Assembly (NCBI RefSeq): GCF_000003815.2
Contig: NC_049982.1
Span: forward strand, 6,803,283-6,867,282
DNA length: 64,000 nt
From: Branchiostoma floridae
Taxonomy: Eukaryota > Chordata > Leptocardii > Amphioxiformes > Branchiostomatidae
Direction: 5' to 3'
This document shows, in pieces, positions 27,401 to 37,475 of the stretch. Position 1 is the stretch's first letter; each line of letters opens with the position of its first letter. The notes under the pieces are model-generated. The model ran no database searches. It worked only from the letters and a program-made list of their open reading frames with translations, and was not told the origin of the DNA. The position numbers and the translations under genes are program-made.

Positions 27401-30400
27401 GGGTCGGCCACAAAGGACCTGTCAGTGCGGTAAGACTGATACCGAGTTGTACACGACTTGCTCCGGGCTAGCGCAGCATTGGCGCGGCCAGTTCCTCGCG
27501 GGACATTCCGAGCGCCTTACATCAGGTTTTAACGACTTGCCCTGTGTCCAGGTTGGAGCGGCGACAGACAGGGTAAACATGAAAATGCCTGCAGGTACAA
27601 ACAAATGAATGCGCAATACATTTCTCTGCGGTTACTCAACTCCCTGCCTGACAACCTTTCCTTCTTCCCAACACTGAAAACAGGCATGGTAGACACCACA
27701 TGTACAACACAATGTAACAGGTCTCCTTGCAATGGGTTTGATTTAAAGGTTTACTCCTTCCTTGCATATTTTCTCCTTTCCGAAATGGTCGGCAGCTGCA
27801 CTTCAGATGGCGAATGTTTTACCAAGGACACACACAAGTTCCCCTCGCCATCGCTAATGGCAATTTGTTGTTCTTTAATGACGCCTCACCCAGCACTCTA
27901 CAGGTCAAAGGGCAGCGGGGGGTCACTGGGGTCAGGCCAAGGATGAAAGGAAAATTTTTCAAGGAGACTAAATATGTTAATGGCTTGCTTGGCATGAATG
28001 GAAGCTTTTGGCATACTGATGTCTTACTTCACCCATGTTTAAAAATACCAGCCCTAGTTTTTCCCCCCTTTTTCAGTGGACCCATGGGGAGAGGGTGGCA
28101 CATGGGTCATTCATGACAAAATCTATCTTACATTTACGCCAAAACCTGTACCTGACCAAGTCATATACACACGGGGATAGCGTACATTATAGGTCCCTGG
28201 CAACTGAAAATGATCAAAAGAGTGAGACTAATCTTTATACAAATAACAATGCTTTGGTTGACAATTTAATGCTGACAATGGCTGTTGGTTGTTAACCATA
28301 CATGATATTGATAATATACATGTACATTGTCTTTATCGTTAAAATAATAACTGATCTTTAAATTCCAATAGCTGTTTATTATATAGCACAAGAAAAACTT
28401 AACACAGAGTGTATGAAACAGACATACATTTTTTCACCGTTAGACACAAAATAGCGAAATATCTTCAGCGTCTACTTGAGTCACATGACTATTGTTATTG
28501 CAATTATCTTTCAATTTCATTTGACATAAAGAAACTGGACCATCACTGATCAAAATGGGAAGTTATTACGGGGCTTTACATGTTCAACAAGTAGCTCTAT
28601 TCTAACGCATGAACCTCAAATGCCCCACTTCCGATTGATAATGACACCAACTCACACTCAGGTTCTCCCAAACAACAGGTCAGGAGAACCCAGGTGACCT
28701 CACCCCACCACTCCCTACTGTACTCCCCCAGGCTATACCAGCCTGTGGAAACTCCAGTTAGCTGCAAAACCCAGGGTTGTAGCCAGGATTTCATTTTAGC
28801 GTACTGGGAATGGCATGGTACGAAGCGAACAATCAGCAGATTGGTGTGGAAGGGGGGTCTTGGCCCTTCCACGGTGAGATTTTGAAAATGTAGGGTTAAA
28901 GGTTGGCACTCTTTTTTACAGTCACATGTAATTTGAAGGATTTTGTGTGGCATATCATCATTTTTCATTGTTCAGACATTGATTAGACATTGTTGAACAA
29001 GCAAATGATAGCAAAGCACCATACACTAGTTAAAAAGACTGAATCCTTGGGCCAAGATATTCTAAGGGCCAAGACAGTACAGCATTTCAATTCACCTATG
29101 GGCCCAGCAATGTGGCAGCTTGAAAAATGTTATGATTTTTCCAAAGTTTATCCAGTTTCTTGAGTAACTATGAGTATGACCTTGCTTATCTCATTACCTG
29201 GATGTCTATTCTTCACTGAAATCACAATTTTACCTATCTGCATCTACTTGGAGATAACTTTCAAACCAACAGACAAACGTAAGTGTCACACTGGGAGGCT
29301 AACCAAGCAGAGACGCTACCAGACAACTCTGTGCTCCTCTCAATAACTCTGGCCACAAATCAGTCTGGCCCTACCATCCAGCACAACAGGGTGGGGTAAC
29401 TCAAACCAGTACCTCACTGCAGATCCCTACACACGACTAATAACCCGACACTAATGTACACCCAAGTTTGGATGAACTTTTGATGGGTTCAGGGGAGCTT
29501 CAGCAACAACACCCTGTCAAAGACTGCAAGGAAATAATAACAAGAGTAATACACAACAGTTGGTGTTTATCCAGCTTCTCTCGAGCTCTGGCACTACAGG
29601 GAAGGCTGCCTGAAAACTACAGGAAGAGAAATATGGTCCTCATTACTCAGGGGAAGCTTTCCTCAGGTGTGGATGTACTTGGGAGAGGAAGAGAAAGCGC
29701 ACGTCTGGTTAACTCCACACATTGAAGTGATTCACGGCAGGTGAATGACACAGAGAGTGACCAGCAAGTCCTTTGATCCCTAGTCTCGACCTTGACACTC
29801 GATAAGAAAGTTACAGTAAACCCAGGTCCTTGGGGAGATGAATCAGATCCAGTTCCACACCCCTGATTTACCTGTCATCTGTGCATGATGTCATTTTGGT
29901 CCCAAGGGGATTACCAGTCACAGGCAAAGGATATGAGCGGATCTGAAGTCGTCTTATTTATTATGAGCTGCAATTTCCTTTCAACAAGTGTCAGTAAGCT
30001 AAGCAGAGGTGTGCTGCTTTGTGTTGTTCTTTGTTATTCAGAGGTATATTTTGAACATATAGTCTATACCTTTCATGGTTTGAAAAGGCTGTCTCCAGCT
30101 TTAATGTTTTTCTATCCCAATCACTATTTGGGAGCCCATGTTGTTGATTTTTCGTTGCTACATCTGTCACTTTCAGTTCATAAAATTATATTTTCATCAG
30201 TTTCATGTCATGAAGTTCAGAGTTTTTCAATAGCAAAATTTAGACATGGTAAAATTCTTGCTGCCCCATCAAACTAATTCCCACTTAGGGCAGTGGGTTA
30301 GGTCCTAGAAACAGCACTGGACTGGGTTTTAATATACAAACAATTCATAACTTTTTAGTATTATACTAATTTATAGTACAGTAAGACTTTGCAAAGTAGT

Positions 30401-33400
30401 AACATTGTACATATATTAGGCAGTGGGACACATACAGCGTTCTTGTATGGAAAACACTACCATATGTGGAGGTCATTTTCAATGTGTATTCTTCCCTGTA
30501 CAAGACCCATACACATGCAAATCTATGTCCAGTCTATAGTCCAAAGAGTTTATGATCAAAAACCTACACAAAGAAAAGTGTCCCTAACAGACAATGGTAT
30601 ACCTGACAAAACAATAGATGAAAGGTATGTTTTTCTCACCCTTTCATAAAATACACAATGCCAACAATTGCAAAATGTTGTCCCAAAGTAATTACACGAT
30701 GGTTACTCCTAACCTTTACAAATCTTCCATGCCATTTCCTGACCCCGTTTCTCTCCTGAACATACTTAGTACATTTTTTTTCACATATTCTGAAGGCCAT
30801 GCGCATGATGGCATACTTGTCCCTTGGGAGCTGTCACAATGCCAACTGGTAAACATAAACATTGGTAATGAGTGACAAGCAACAGTTGGACTATAGTATA
30901 GGTAAGCTTCCCTTCAACTACGGTAATACAATATAAAAACACCTTTGTTTTCCATCCAATTTCTATATTTCAAGTTACATAAATTTAAAGAATATCCTTT
31001 CAGTATTGTTTTAATTGTCTGAGTCTTCAAGCATACAATAGTTTTAGTAGTATTCATAAAAACAATGATATGATCTTATTTCTTTACAACACGTATGACC
31101 TTGTTTGTTTGGCTTTAATCAAAAACACAATAAACATAAAAAGAAAACAATTTCCAAAACACAGAAATGATTCATTCTTCCTTTTGGTCTCTTGTCTGAT
31201 GAGAAGTTTCCAACCAGAAATGTTAACATCCACCGCAGGAAGATTGGGGCCTGGTCAGAAGGGGGAGGGGGGCAGTCCATCTGTTCTGAATGGAAGTCTT
31301 GGTAAGTGAGTGGAGGAGACCACATATGTCCCATCTCTTCCTGCCCATTGACTCTGTCTGCCCAAGGTCAATGTGCGTGCACTCAAGGTCGCCACTTCCT
31401 GCCCAGGGGCTCGCACGAATTAGGGTCAGATTCTACCATGCTGGCTCAGGAGAAGGGAAACTGAGGTTTTGCGGTTTGGATTATTCATATACACTGTGTT
31501 TCTTCCTTAGCTCATGGGTTTTGGCTCAGGCTACTAGTGCTGGTCCTTCAACCAGCTGTAAACAGGAGGTAATGACACCTAATAGAGTCATTGTCATCAT
31601 CACCATCATCATCAGTTGAGGGGCAGGCAACCACACATCCCATCCTTGATTGACCATCCACAACAAGTGAGGAAATTACTGTTAGAGAGAAAACTTAGAC
31701 CAAGGAAAATGTCATTACTTAGACAGTCCAAAATGCTGCTGTACAAGCGAGTTACACAATGTTGCCCAACGTCTATTTTCATGTTTCAGATTTAAAGAAT
31801 GCTTTTGCAACAAAACAAGCAAGTTATAACAACAGAGTCAGAAAGATACGAAACCCTCAAAGGAAAAACAGGACCTCACATTGCTTACTTTATAGGAGTA
31901 CAGATATCTGATATGCACAAAAAGACATGTTTCCAATCCTACTCATTTCCTAGTTCCTGAGGACCTGACAAGGGTACATGTGGCCACAACTGTGCAGTTG
32001 TTCCAGATGGATATCTGTCGGCACCTGGCACTATTTTCCCCCCAACACCCCTCTATTTGTGGTGCATTCCGGACAACACACCAACCAATGAAGGGTGACA
32101 CCGACTGTCCCTCCGATGCGACACAACCAATCAGTCTTGTCAACTCACTACACACTTGTACAAGCTCCTAGAATTGAGAAGTGACACAGAAACGTACTCT
32201 GAGCGTTCATTTCCTTCATGGGAAAAGGCAATGCAACAAGCTGCTAACATCTCTCGCGACAATTGAGATAAAACTGATGATGTTTTTTATTTGTGTACTT
32301 TTGATGGAAACCTGTGGTTAGAAAGATACCATCAAATATACACATGTGTAACAAACATATATTTGGACAAGCAATTAGTTAAGAGAATGTCTCCAAAAGT
32401 TTCTTACTGAAAGTGAAACAGTCAACAACTTTGGTTCAGTTTTGATGAGTCTAGAATTTGATTTCACGGAAAGATTATCCTCAAAAACAAGAACATTTCA
32501 TAACAGGACAGCTGGAGAGAATTCCAGAAACATTTTGGTCAGACAAGACATCACGTGTGTCAAAACAATCTACAGATTTCCTCCGTGAAAATAATGAGAA
32601 AATCTCTGCATGCGCCGACCTTGAGTTTTATCAATCACCAACCCAACCACTCAGACTGAATTGACTGACTTGAAGTTAAGAGGAACCTGATTTGAAGCAG
32701 ACCCCTCAACTGTCATTATTTATTATTGTTAGAAGTCAACATCAGATGCTACTGATCAAGCATTTTGAACTGGGAAAAACAGCCCGAGTCTGAGCGACAT
32801 CTACCTATGTGCATGATTTACCACTGCTGCTTGTTATATAACCTTTCAACAACCAGATGTATCCTTGAATTCCAACTGTAATTGTTCTCCCGCATTGGTA
32901 ACGAAATGCCTGACAATTGATCATTAAAACAGTTGACCCTTTTGCAACCCTGAAGTCCTGGAACGTTTCAAATCTGGCAGCCTAAATGTGAAAGGAGTTT
33001 GGGTCAGCCACTTCTTTATCAACTGTCAACATAGACTTGGCACTTGAGTTCAGAGTTGTAACTTTTCCACTTATTTTCCCCCCAAAAAAACTGAACTGGT
33101 CACACAAAAATCTCCAAACTAATGTTTAACAATCAAAACTACACTAACCACACAATTCATTTAAAAAGACAGTAGCAAAGTACATTTGTTTGCTTGTAAG
33201 AGTTTTTCAGCTCTCTGAAGCTTCTCCTGTTTCAAACATGTTATGGATACGAAGTCCATTAGCTGAAAAGAGTTCCGTTACATGGAACCAAACCAAACCA
33301 AACCGCAGCCCTTTCCCCCTGGACCTGATGTCACCTGAAAGTGAAACAGGTACTACACATTTCTGTAGTGTTCAGAAACAAACTTTTGGACAGTGGTTAA

Positions 33401-36317
33401 AGTGACAACACTATGTCATCACAAGAAGGTATACAAACATGCATGCTCTCTTCCCCAAAATGAAATGTACATTCTTATGATTCTTTATATCACAAAGAAC
33501 TTGAACAAGATCATTCAAGTGAAGGCATGCACACAAAAATTAAGATTTACAGCGAGTGCCATTTTTCCTGCTTTCTTTTTACTAGGTTGTGCAATATTGT
33601 TAGATACATAATATTAATAGAACTTTAGAAGTGATTGTTGGACATTTTACATTCCATGCAACAGAGAAGCAACTCTACTAAATCCAGCCAAATTTTGAAT
33701 AAAATGAAGTAATATTAGAAACTTCAATCCTTACACCTATACTAGCAACCCGATACTAGGTATGCACAACCCCACAACATTAATTATCTTCGTCCTCAGC
33801 ACGGCAGAAGAGGCATATGGAAACTGAAGCTGGTTTGTACCTGACCTTCCCCCTCCCTGCAACAGCTTGAACCCTTTTCCTGCAGCCAGAGGTGACAACC
33901 ACAATGACTCTACAATGAGCTAGTGTTACAGAGGTTCTCATCCCACAAGGAGCGCTCACAAACCTGGTTCTCATTCAGGGTGGGGAGTGGCCGCAAAGGT
34001 TTTAGGCTATCTGTGCTACACAAGCCATGCCAAGGTTCCATAATAATGCCATAAAACTTATAGTTCCCCATTTACGATATGCAAGTAATGTATTTTCTTA
34101 AGTTGCCGAAAACAATTTTTTTTCTCAATATTTGTGCTTCCAATTTTTCTCCCTCTGCATTTTTTCACTCTTTATCATAGAGTATAGCGATACTATATGA
34201 AGGAATAATCCAGATAGTACAGATGAAACACTTTAAATTTGAAATTCAGTATAATGGCTCTGAGCTAGAAGTAGACAGCAGCGCAGTGCAATTATTACAA
34301 AGTCTGGAGATAACCCTGCAATTAGTTCTTATGATTTAATATTTATATGCCACAATACAGATTTGATCTACAATTCAAGTGATACCTACTACATTTAGAA
34401 AGCACACACTTCTTGAGTCAATGCCATGCACACCAATATACTCAAGGGTGATTCGGACCAACCCCCCACACACAAATCAGTATCAGCATTACATGTTGCC
34501 ATGCTACACCACCAGAGAACATCATAAGCTGCCAGAAGATATAGGATGTTGGCTTTTATCTGAATACAGGAGCTTCCTTCATATGGTTGGTCGGAAGGAA
34601 AGGGAGGGAAAATTAGGAGGCAGATACCCGTTGCATGGGGATATCACAGGGAAGTGACTACACTGGTCCTGGCCCCACGGTTTATCTAATCAATAATCAA
34701 CATATATTATTCCATTATGTGGTAGCAGCAACAAGTACTTGTGTGGTTTCAAAGGATTGGGCAGGGAAGATAATCACTCCCTAAAACATCAATATTTCAT
34801 AATCATATTTACACACGAACACGCAGTGATTTGTGTGTGGTACGACTGATAGTGATACGGGATATGAAATCTTGCTGCATATTTCATGTCAACTTGAGTA
34901 GGTTTTATCAACCGATTTGCAAAAAGGAATCCCAGTGGGATAAACGAATGGTACAGCTGACAAAACTGAATCTGTCATACGGAAGAAAATAATTCTATAT
35001 GTTTGAGATTTTATCATTTTGTGTTAGCCCGAAGGAACTGTAGAATCTATACGTGTATCTCAGAAATGCTCAAACAGGTGACAATACAGATTTCCCACCT
35101 TGGAAGGTTACGGCACCGAAGGAAAGGAAATGCTTGATACCTTCACAATAAGACAGGAAATCGCTCATTTGTTTTGGTAATTGACAATAATCATGAAAAT
35201 CACAGGATGATCTTTCAGCTGAAAACCTGCATGGATAAATCCTCAACTACATTTTGGTTCGAATTATGTTTTGTTCATCAGGAAAATGACAGAACCCTAG
35301 CACAAGCAGAACCATGCTACACCCAGTGTTTTTATTGCCTCACCAATGACTGCCAGATTTCTGATTTCTTGCTGTATGTGTGACACAGATATTTGAATAA
35401 TGAAGACAGATTGGCCCTCTTGAACAGGTAAAACCCTTGTCTCACATCGCAGTACTGTCCTTAGAGGACAGGGAGCATGTTAGAGTTGTATTTTGTACAC
35501 TAGATGGAGCAGAGTTGTTGCATTCTGCTCCTAACAAACAGCACAAAGTCAGCACCATACTGCAGCCCACTGTTGTTATTGTTGTTGGTCACGTGACGAA
35601 CCCACATTCCTGCTCCTCCTGCCTTCTTCCGCCCTCCCCACGTTTTCTTACACCACTTCTTACGATCAGTAAAGGTCCTGCTAACAAACTAGCTCGTTTC
35701 TGGGTGGTTAGCGTGGCCAGGAGGAGAGGAATCGGCGAGTTTGTGTGTGGATGTTGGTACTCGGATGGCCCCGTGCCCCTACTTCCAAGATGGCGGCCGA
35801 TCGTTTACACATGATGACATTCAACACTGCTCAGATTTTACACTTTTCCGGAGTGATCGAAACCGCGGAGAGCACTAAATAACCCCCAGTGTGATCGGGG
35901 AACATGTTTTGTACAGGAAAATTATGAATACGTCCTCTCTGGTGAGTTTATTTGAGGAAAATCTGGGCAGTTCTGGGAGGTATCACTTACAGCCAGGACC
36001 CATTCAGAGTTAGTCAACCCCGACCCCACTCTGAAAAACAACATCACTTCTAGCCTTACGATCGTAGCTTTTAAATCCATAATTCTTCACCAGTTCTGGA
36101 CTATCATATTCTATACATCAGCTGTCTACGGGGCCGGTCTGTGGGGAAAACGGACCGAGTTTTAGCCGCGACTGAGAGCGCGGCAAGAGGAGTCTTTCAC
36201 GGGCACTCAAGCAAACCTCCAGCGGGCCGCGGACCCCCATCGCCCCGGCCCAGGACGCTTACCTTGGAAAGCCGCGCACAGGCTGCCGAGCAGCAGCAAC
36301 CCTGCCCTGGCCATCAT
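280..36317 (-). CDS. LRP5/6: LRP5/6 Wnt co-receptor (LRP6-like), 5' 17 exons, 3' end outside window
   Basis: Single-pass membrane co-receptor that, with Frizzled, binds Wnt and starts beta-catenin signalling (family knowledge). Seventeen minus-strand exons join in phase: 36317-36263, 24954-24549, 15021-14627, 9054-8920, 8586-8386, 7802-7607, 7157-6907, 6540-6400, 5752-5463, 5049-4823, 4459-4275, 4005-3793, 3302-3144, 2289-2087, 1618-1416, 1194-1007 and 489-280. They give about 1219 residues: signal peptide, propeller 1 (about 20-285), EGF1 (286-330), propeller 2 (331-593), EGF2 with propeller 3 (594-898), EGF3 (899-951), propeller 4 (952-1219). YWTD-type repeats and [11 protein letters not shown] cores follow human LRP6 module by module. 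EGF4, the LDLa repeats, membrane span and PPPSPxS tail must lie left of base 1. The start is supported by an in-frame TAA two codons upstream and a hydrophobic leader. Both sides of exon 14 carry tandem duplications. Whether it is a single pre-duplication LRP5/6 is inferred from similarity to both paralogues. Confidence 0.95.
1007..1194 (-). CDS. LRP5/6: LRP5/6 exon 16: beta-propeller 4
   Basis: Encodes [20 protein letters not shown], then [20 protein letters not shown] and ESSGLD. Acceptor CCCCAG, donor GTAGGG, 188 bases in phase. Confidence 0.94.
1416..1618 (-). CDS. LRP5/6: LRP5/6 exon 15: beta-propeller 4
   Basis: Encodes [40 protein letters not shown] and [15 protein letters not shown] at this position is shared with vertebrate LRP6. 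Acceptor CCCCAG, donor GTAAGG, 203 bases. Confidence 0.94.
1987..2100 (-). repeat. 58-bp tandem duplication across the exon 14 donor
   Basis: A block of GAAATAAAAAGAGGCAAA through ACCTCCGA(G/T)CCATT occurs twice in a row. The duplicated donors are GTTAGT (GT at 2086-2085) and GTGAGT (GT at 2028-2027). The distal donor fits consensus better, but the 58-base offset would break the frame into exon 15. Confidence 0.85.
2087..2289 (-). CDS. LRP5/6: LRP5/6 exon 14: start of beta-propeller 4, with duplicated splice sites
   Basis: Encodes [40 protein letters not shown] and [17 protein letters not shown]. The chosen acceptor (AG at 2291-2290) and donor (GT at 2086-2085, GTTAGT) are the only pair that keeps phase with exons 13 and 15. 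Two further copies of its 5' part with acceptor lie upstream in the gene (2310-2540), and one extra copy of its donor lies downstream (about 2028). Confidence 0.9.
2310..2540 (-). repeat. Two extra tandem copies of the 5' part of LRP5/6 exon 14 with its acceptor
   Basis: The block holding the acceptor, about 85 bases of exon 14 and its intronic flank occurs three times. Acceptor AGs are at 2291-2290, 2404-2403 and 2516-2515, spaced 113 and 112 bases. The two extra copies keep the peptide [20 protein letters not shown] through SPDIVL. They then run into intron sequence (ISHYSS...) and reach a stop, and have no matching donor. Confidence 0.9.
2909..3004. repeat. Short fold-back element in LRP5/6 intron 13
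   Basis: TTAGCATATCAAGGA at the left is matched by its near-perfect inverse TCCTTTGATATGCTAA at the right, and the similarity continues inward (AAAACAAA/TTTGTTGTTTT). The spacer is about 50 bases. It looks like a tiny MITE or the remnant of one; no coding content. Confidence 0.6.
3144..3302 (-). CDS. LRP5/6: LRP5/6 exon 13: EGF-like module 3
   Basis: Encodes [19 protein letters not shown], then [19 protein letters not shown], with six cysteines. The loop between the third and fourth cysteines carries about ten extra Ser/Ala/Met residues compared with human LRP6. Acceptor TTCCTCAG, donor GTAAGT, 159 bases. Confidence 0.93.
3793..4005 (-). CDS. LRP5/6: LRP5/6 exon 12: end of beta-propeller 3
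   Basis: Encodes [38 protein letters not shown] and [10 protein letters not shown]. Compared with vertebrate DYVMDILVF, this copy reads [12 protein letters not shown], an in-frame nine-base insertion duplicating MDI. Acceptor TCTCCAG, donor GTATGG. Confidence 0.95.
4275..4459 (-). CDS. LRP5/6: LRP5/6 exon 11: beta-propeller 3
   Basis: Encodes [40 protein letters not shown] and [10 protein letters not shown]. Acceptor ATCCAG, donor GTATGT, 185 bases. One repeat is YWSE rather than YWTD, comparable to YWTE in vertebrates. Confidence 0.95.
4823..5049 (-). CDS. LRP5/6: LRP5/6 exon 10: beta-propeller 3
   Basis: Begins [15 protein letters not shown] and contains [35 protein letters not shown] and [11 protein letters not shown]. 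Acceptor TCCCACAG, donor GTGAGA. Phase 0 entry matches exon 9. Confidence 0.95.
5463..5752 (-). CDS. LRP5/6: LRP5/6 exon 9: EGF-like module 2 and start of beta-propeller 3
   Basis: EGF2 has six cysteines ([39 protein letters not shown]). It is followed in the same exon by [20 protein letters not shown] and [10 protein letters not shown] of propeller 3, the DKK-binding propeller of the family. Acceptor CCCCAG, donor GTAGGC, 290 bases. Confidence 0.95.
6222..6316 (+). repeat. Dispersed about-90-bp repeat, copy A (LRP5/6 intron 8)
   Basis: Sequence ATGAAGGATAGGCATCCAG, then CAGCTGGATATGATTTTGG and CAGACATTT. The same order of blocks recurs at 7838-7925 and, inverted, at 29130-29220. Probably a short non-autonomous transposon. 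Confidence 0.7.
6400..6540 (-). CDS. LRP5/6: LRP5/6 exon 8: end of beta-propeller 2
   Basis: Encodes [20 protein letters not shown], then [21 protein letters not shown], which closes propeller 2. Acceptor CCCTCAG, donor GTACAC, 141 bases. Confidence 0.94.
6907..7157 (-). CDS. LRP5/6: LRP5/6 exon 7: beta-propeller 2
   Basis: Encodes [48 protein letters not shown] and [11 protein letters not shown], typical LRP5/6 propeller 2. Acceptor CTTCCCAG, donor GTAAGA. Confidence 0.95.
7607..7802 (-). CDS. LRP5/6: LRP5/6 exon 6: beta-propeller 2
   Basis: Encodes [40 protein letters not shown] and [12 protein letters not shown]. Acceptor TTTTGCAG, donor GTGAGA, 196 bases in phase with both neighbours. 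Confidence 0.95.
7838..7975 (+). repeat. Dispersed about-90-bp repeat, copy B, with inverted second arm (intron 5)
   Basis: The forward arm contains GACATCCAGGTAATAAGATG and AAGCAACTGGATATGATTTT. The right part (about 7930-7971) is the near-perfect inverse (ATCCAGTTGCTTGAG, AACTGCTTTTTGGCATA), making a hairpin of about 45-base arms. Related to 6222-6316 and 29130-29220. Confidence 0.75.
8386..8586 (-). CDS. LRP5/6: LRP5/6 exon 5: start of beta-propeller 2
   Basis: Reads [20 protein letters not shown], then [10 protein letters not shown] and [20 protein letters not shown], nearly residue for residue like vertebrate LRP6. Acceptor TCTCTAG; donor GTTTGA is weak but is the only one that keeps phase. 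Confidence 0.93.
8920..9054 (-). CDS. LRP5/6: LRP5/6 exon 4: EGF-like module 1
   Basis: Encodes [30 protein letters not shown] and RTCAD, with all six cysteines of an LRP-type EGF module. Exactly 135 bases, phase 1 to phase 1. Acceptor TTCCAG, donor GTACGC. Confidence 0.95.
9055..14626 (-). other. LRP5/6 intron 3
   Basis: About 5.6 kb between EGF1 and propeller 1. It holds one perfect-TIR mini-element at 12154-12256. Otherwise I see no exon-like homology. An open frame of 104 codons at 10450-10764 matches no family I know. Confidence 0.8.
12154..12256. mobile_element. 103-bp MITE-like element with 24-bp perfect terminal inverted repeats
   Basis: Starts TAGCCTGGATACCAGACCCC and ends with the exact inverse, 24 bases on each side. 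The roughly 55-base AT-rich centre has no coding capacity. A second element with the same terminus lies at 38729-38836. No autonomous partner is in the window. Confidence 0.85.
14627..15021 (-). CDS. LRP5/6: LRP5/6 exon 3: second half of beta-propeller 1
   Basis: Contains [38 protein letters not shown] and SPMDIHAY, closing propeller 1. One repeat reads FWTD rather than YWTD. Acceptor TGTGCAG, donor GTAAGT. The 395 bases keep phase with exons 2 and 4. Confidence 0.95.
19808..20179. mobile_element. Fold-back/MITE-like element with about-75-bp inverted arms
   Basis: Left arm TAGGCCACACCAATTTAATT, TCTTGGTTCACGGATT, GGAGCGAG and an A-rich AATAAAAATAAAAA tract is inverted at the right end (ATCCGTGAACCAAGAAATTA, AATTGGTGTGGCCTTA). 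The inner 210 bases are AT-rich and non-coding. Confidence 0.85.
20215..20945. repeat. Degenerate tandem array in LRP5/6 intron 2
   Basis: The phrases CAGCTCATA(C/T)TTTCAGGGCA, CCTGTATATCAACCC, TGATTCTGAGAGTC and CATTTCACTACAGTAACCA recur four to five times in the same order with small insertions and deletions. The unit is roughly 150-190 bases, diverged between copies. No coding capacity. Confidence 0.85.
21410..21428. repeat. CAT trinucleotide microsatellite
   Basis: A short perfect run of CAT triplets inside intron 2. A similar interrupted CAT run lies at about 31594-31614 in intron 1. Confidence 0.8.
24549..24954 (-). CDS. LRP5/6: LRP5/6 exon 2: first half of beta-propeller 1
   Basis: Begins with [13 protein letters not shown], the entry strand of propeller 1. 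It contains VIYWTDVS and [19 protein letters not shown] and ends at LDPARG. Acceptor TTTCCAG, donor GTGAGT. The 406 bases start with two bases of a split codon and end with two, matching the neighbouring exons. Propeller 1 with EGF1 forms one of the Wnt- and DKK-binding units in vertebrate LRP6 (family knowledge). Confidence 0.95.
25300..25442. repeat. 50-bp tandem repeat, about 2.5 copies
   Basis: AAAATTTAAAGG(C/G)GATAAC followed by AAATACTTCAATAGAATTGA repeats at about 25312, 25361 and 25411 with a few substitutions. Confidence 0.85.
25491..25681. repeat. Direct duplication of a 72-bp block
   Basis: AATTTTCTCCCACCCCTGCT through GTGACATGATTGACA occurs at 25491-25563 and again at 25610-25681, differing at a handful of bases, with 46 bases of unrelated spacer between. 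Confidence 0.9.
29130..29220 (-). repeat. Dispersed about-90-bp repeat, copy C (LRP5/6 intron 1)
   Basis: Read on the minus strand it gives GAATAGACATCCAGGTAATG, AGTTACTCAAGAAACTGGAT and TTTGGAAAAATCA, collinear with the copies at 6222 and 7838. Confidence 0.65.
35787..35797 (+). promoter_or_regulatory. YY1-type motif near the LRP5/6 first exon
   Basis: AAGATGGCGGC is an exact match to the extended YY1 consensus and lies about 470 bases inside intron 1, in a GC-richer stretch around exon 1. On the plus strand it could mark a divergent transcript. Function is inference from motif and position only. Confidence 0.35.
36263..36317 (-). CDS. LRP5/6: LRP5/6 exon 1: start codon and signal peptide
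   Basis: Fifty-five coding bases read [18 protein letters not shown] and then one base of a split codon, followed by donor GTAAGC. The Leu/Ala-rich stretch is a typical signal peptide. An in-frame TAA lies two codons before the first of two adjacent ATGs, so translation cannot start further upstream in this frame. The surroundings are GC-rich, fitting a promoter-proximal first exon. Confidence 0.85.
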
Positions 36318-37475
36318 CTCTTACACCGACACTGGTGTCCTGGGCTCGGGCTGTCTTGGCTAGGCATCGGTCAAGTCCTTAAGGCTGCCCTCCCCGGGTG
36401 GAGAACTCCTCACAAGTCACCACTATTCTTGGGCGCATGGATACACAGGGAGCAATCACCGACCGGGCCGCATCACGCACCACTTGGGTCACAGGCGTAC
36501 ATCCGCCAAGGGGACTACATCGTGACGGGACATCACCTAGCGGTGACTCAGAAGACTGCAGATTTTCCAAACTGGCAATAAAGGCCTCCATGGCTTCTTT
36601 TGATTTCTGGAAAACGTTCAACTGCATTTTCTCAAAGGAATACATTTTTATGTTACAGAAAACAAAGTTTTATTGCAAATTCTTGCCCATGGGCTTATTG
36701 CAGGTTACATAGATATATGTTGCAACAACAACAAAATTAAAACGGAATCCCACACCAAAGGCAGATTCAATGCCTTGCCCAAGGCCTTGCCCCTGGCCTT
36801 GCCCTTTGGTGTAGAATTCATTATTTCTTACGCACGTGACAACGTAAAACAATTCTGACATTTTCTGCGTGATCTTTATGATACAAAGAATTTGTTTTAC
36901 TACCATACTGTAGACAACCAAATCATAGAAATGGATTTTTTTCTTTTGCAAAAATAAAAGAAACTAAACAACTGGAGGTTATACTTCATACTACTACTAG
37001 TATTCTTTAAACACTACAAGTAGTATGATGTATAACTTATTGGCAATGCAATACCATCTACGTACGGTGATGATTTGGCGGCCTTAAGGGGATGTCTCGC
37101 AGCTGAAACCGTGGTGCGTTGGCGTCGCTGCGGTCGGGCGCCTTTTGACGTGTCGCTGTATGAATTTTATCGATGAAAACGAATCTTTTCCACTTTATGT
37201 GTTTTGTTGTCATACTTGTACGGTTTGTTTGAGATTGAGGGTAACAGAATTTCAATTCAGAACTCCACCAACGCACAGTAGTCCAGCGAAACACCGTGTA
37301 AAAGCGCACGTAGGCTGCTTCTACCCCGTCATTTCTTTCATTAGTATCATTAGATGTGTAACACAGAGGTTCTGCAGGCCACCTGAGCCTTTACTACCTA
37401 CGCTACTCCCACCTACCATCATGAAGATGAGTAAGTACGCTGTGGAGTGATTACAGTATACATGTAATCAATGTC

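Larger units (their letters stand above)
24955..36262 (-). other. LRP5/6 intron 1
   Basis: 11.3 kb between the signal-peptide exon and propeller 1. Contains small tandem repeats at 25300-25442 and 25491-25681, repeat copy C at 29130-29220, and a YY1-type motif at 35787-35797. The rest holds no exon I can support. A long first intron is a common place for enhancers, but none can be read directly. Confidence 0.8.

Noticed and set aside
35791-35883. 30-codon plus-strand ORF starting in the YY1-type motif
   Set aside because: Too short and without homology; the ATG is explained by the motif itself.
36379-36645. 88-codon minus-strand ORF just upstream of the LRP5/6 start
   Set aside because: May be part of a 5' leader, but nothing supports translation and no family is recognised.
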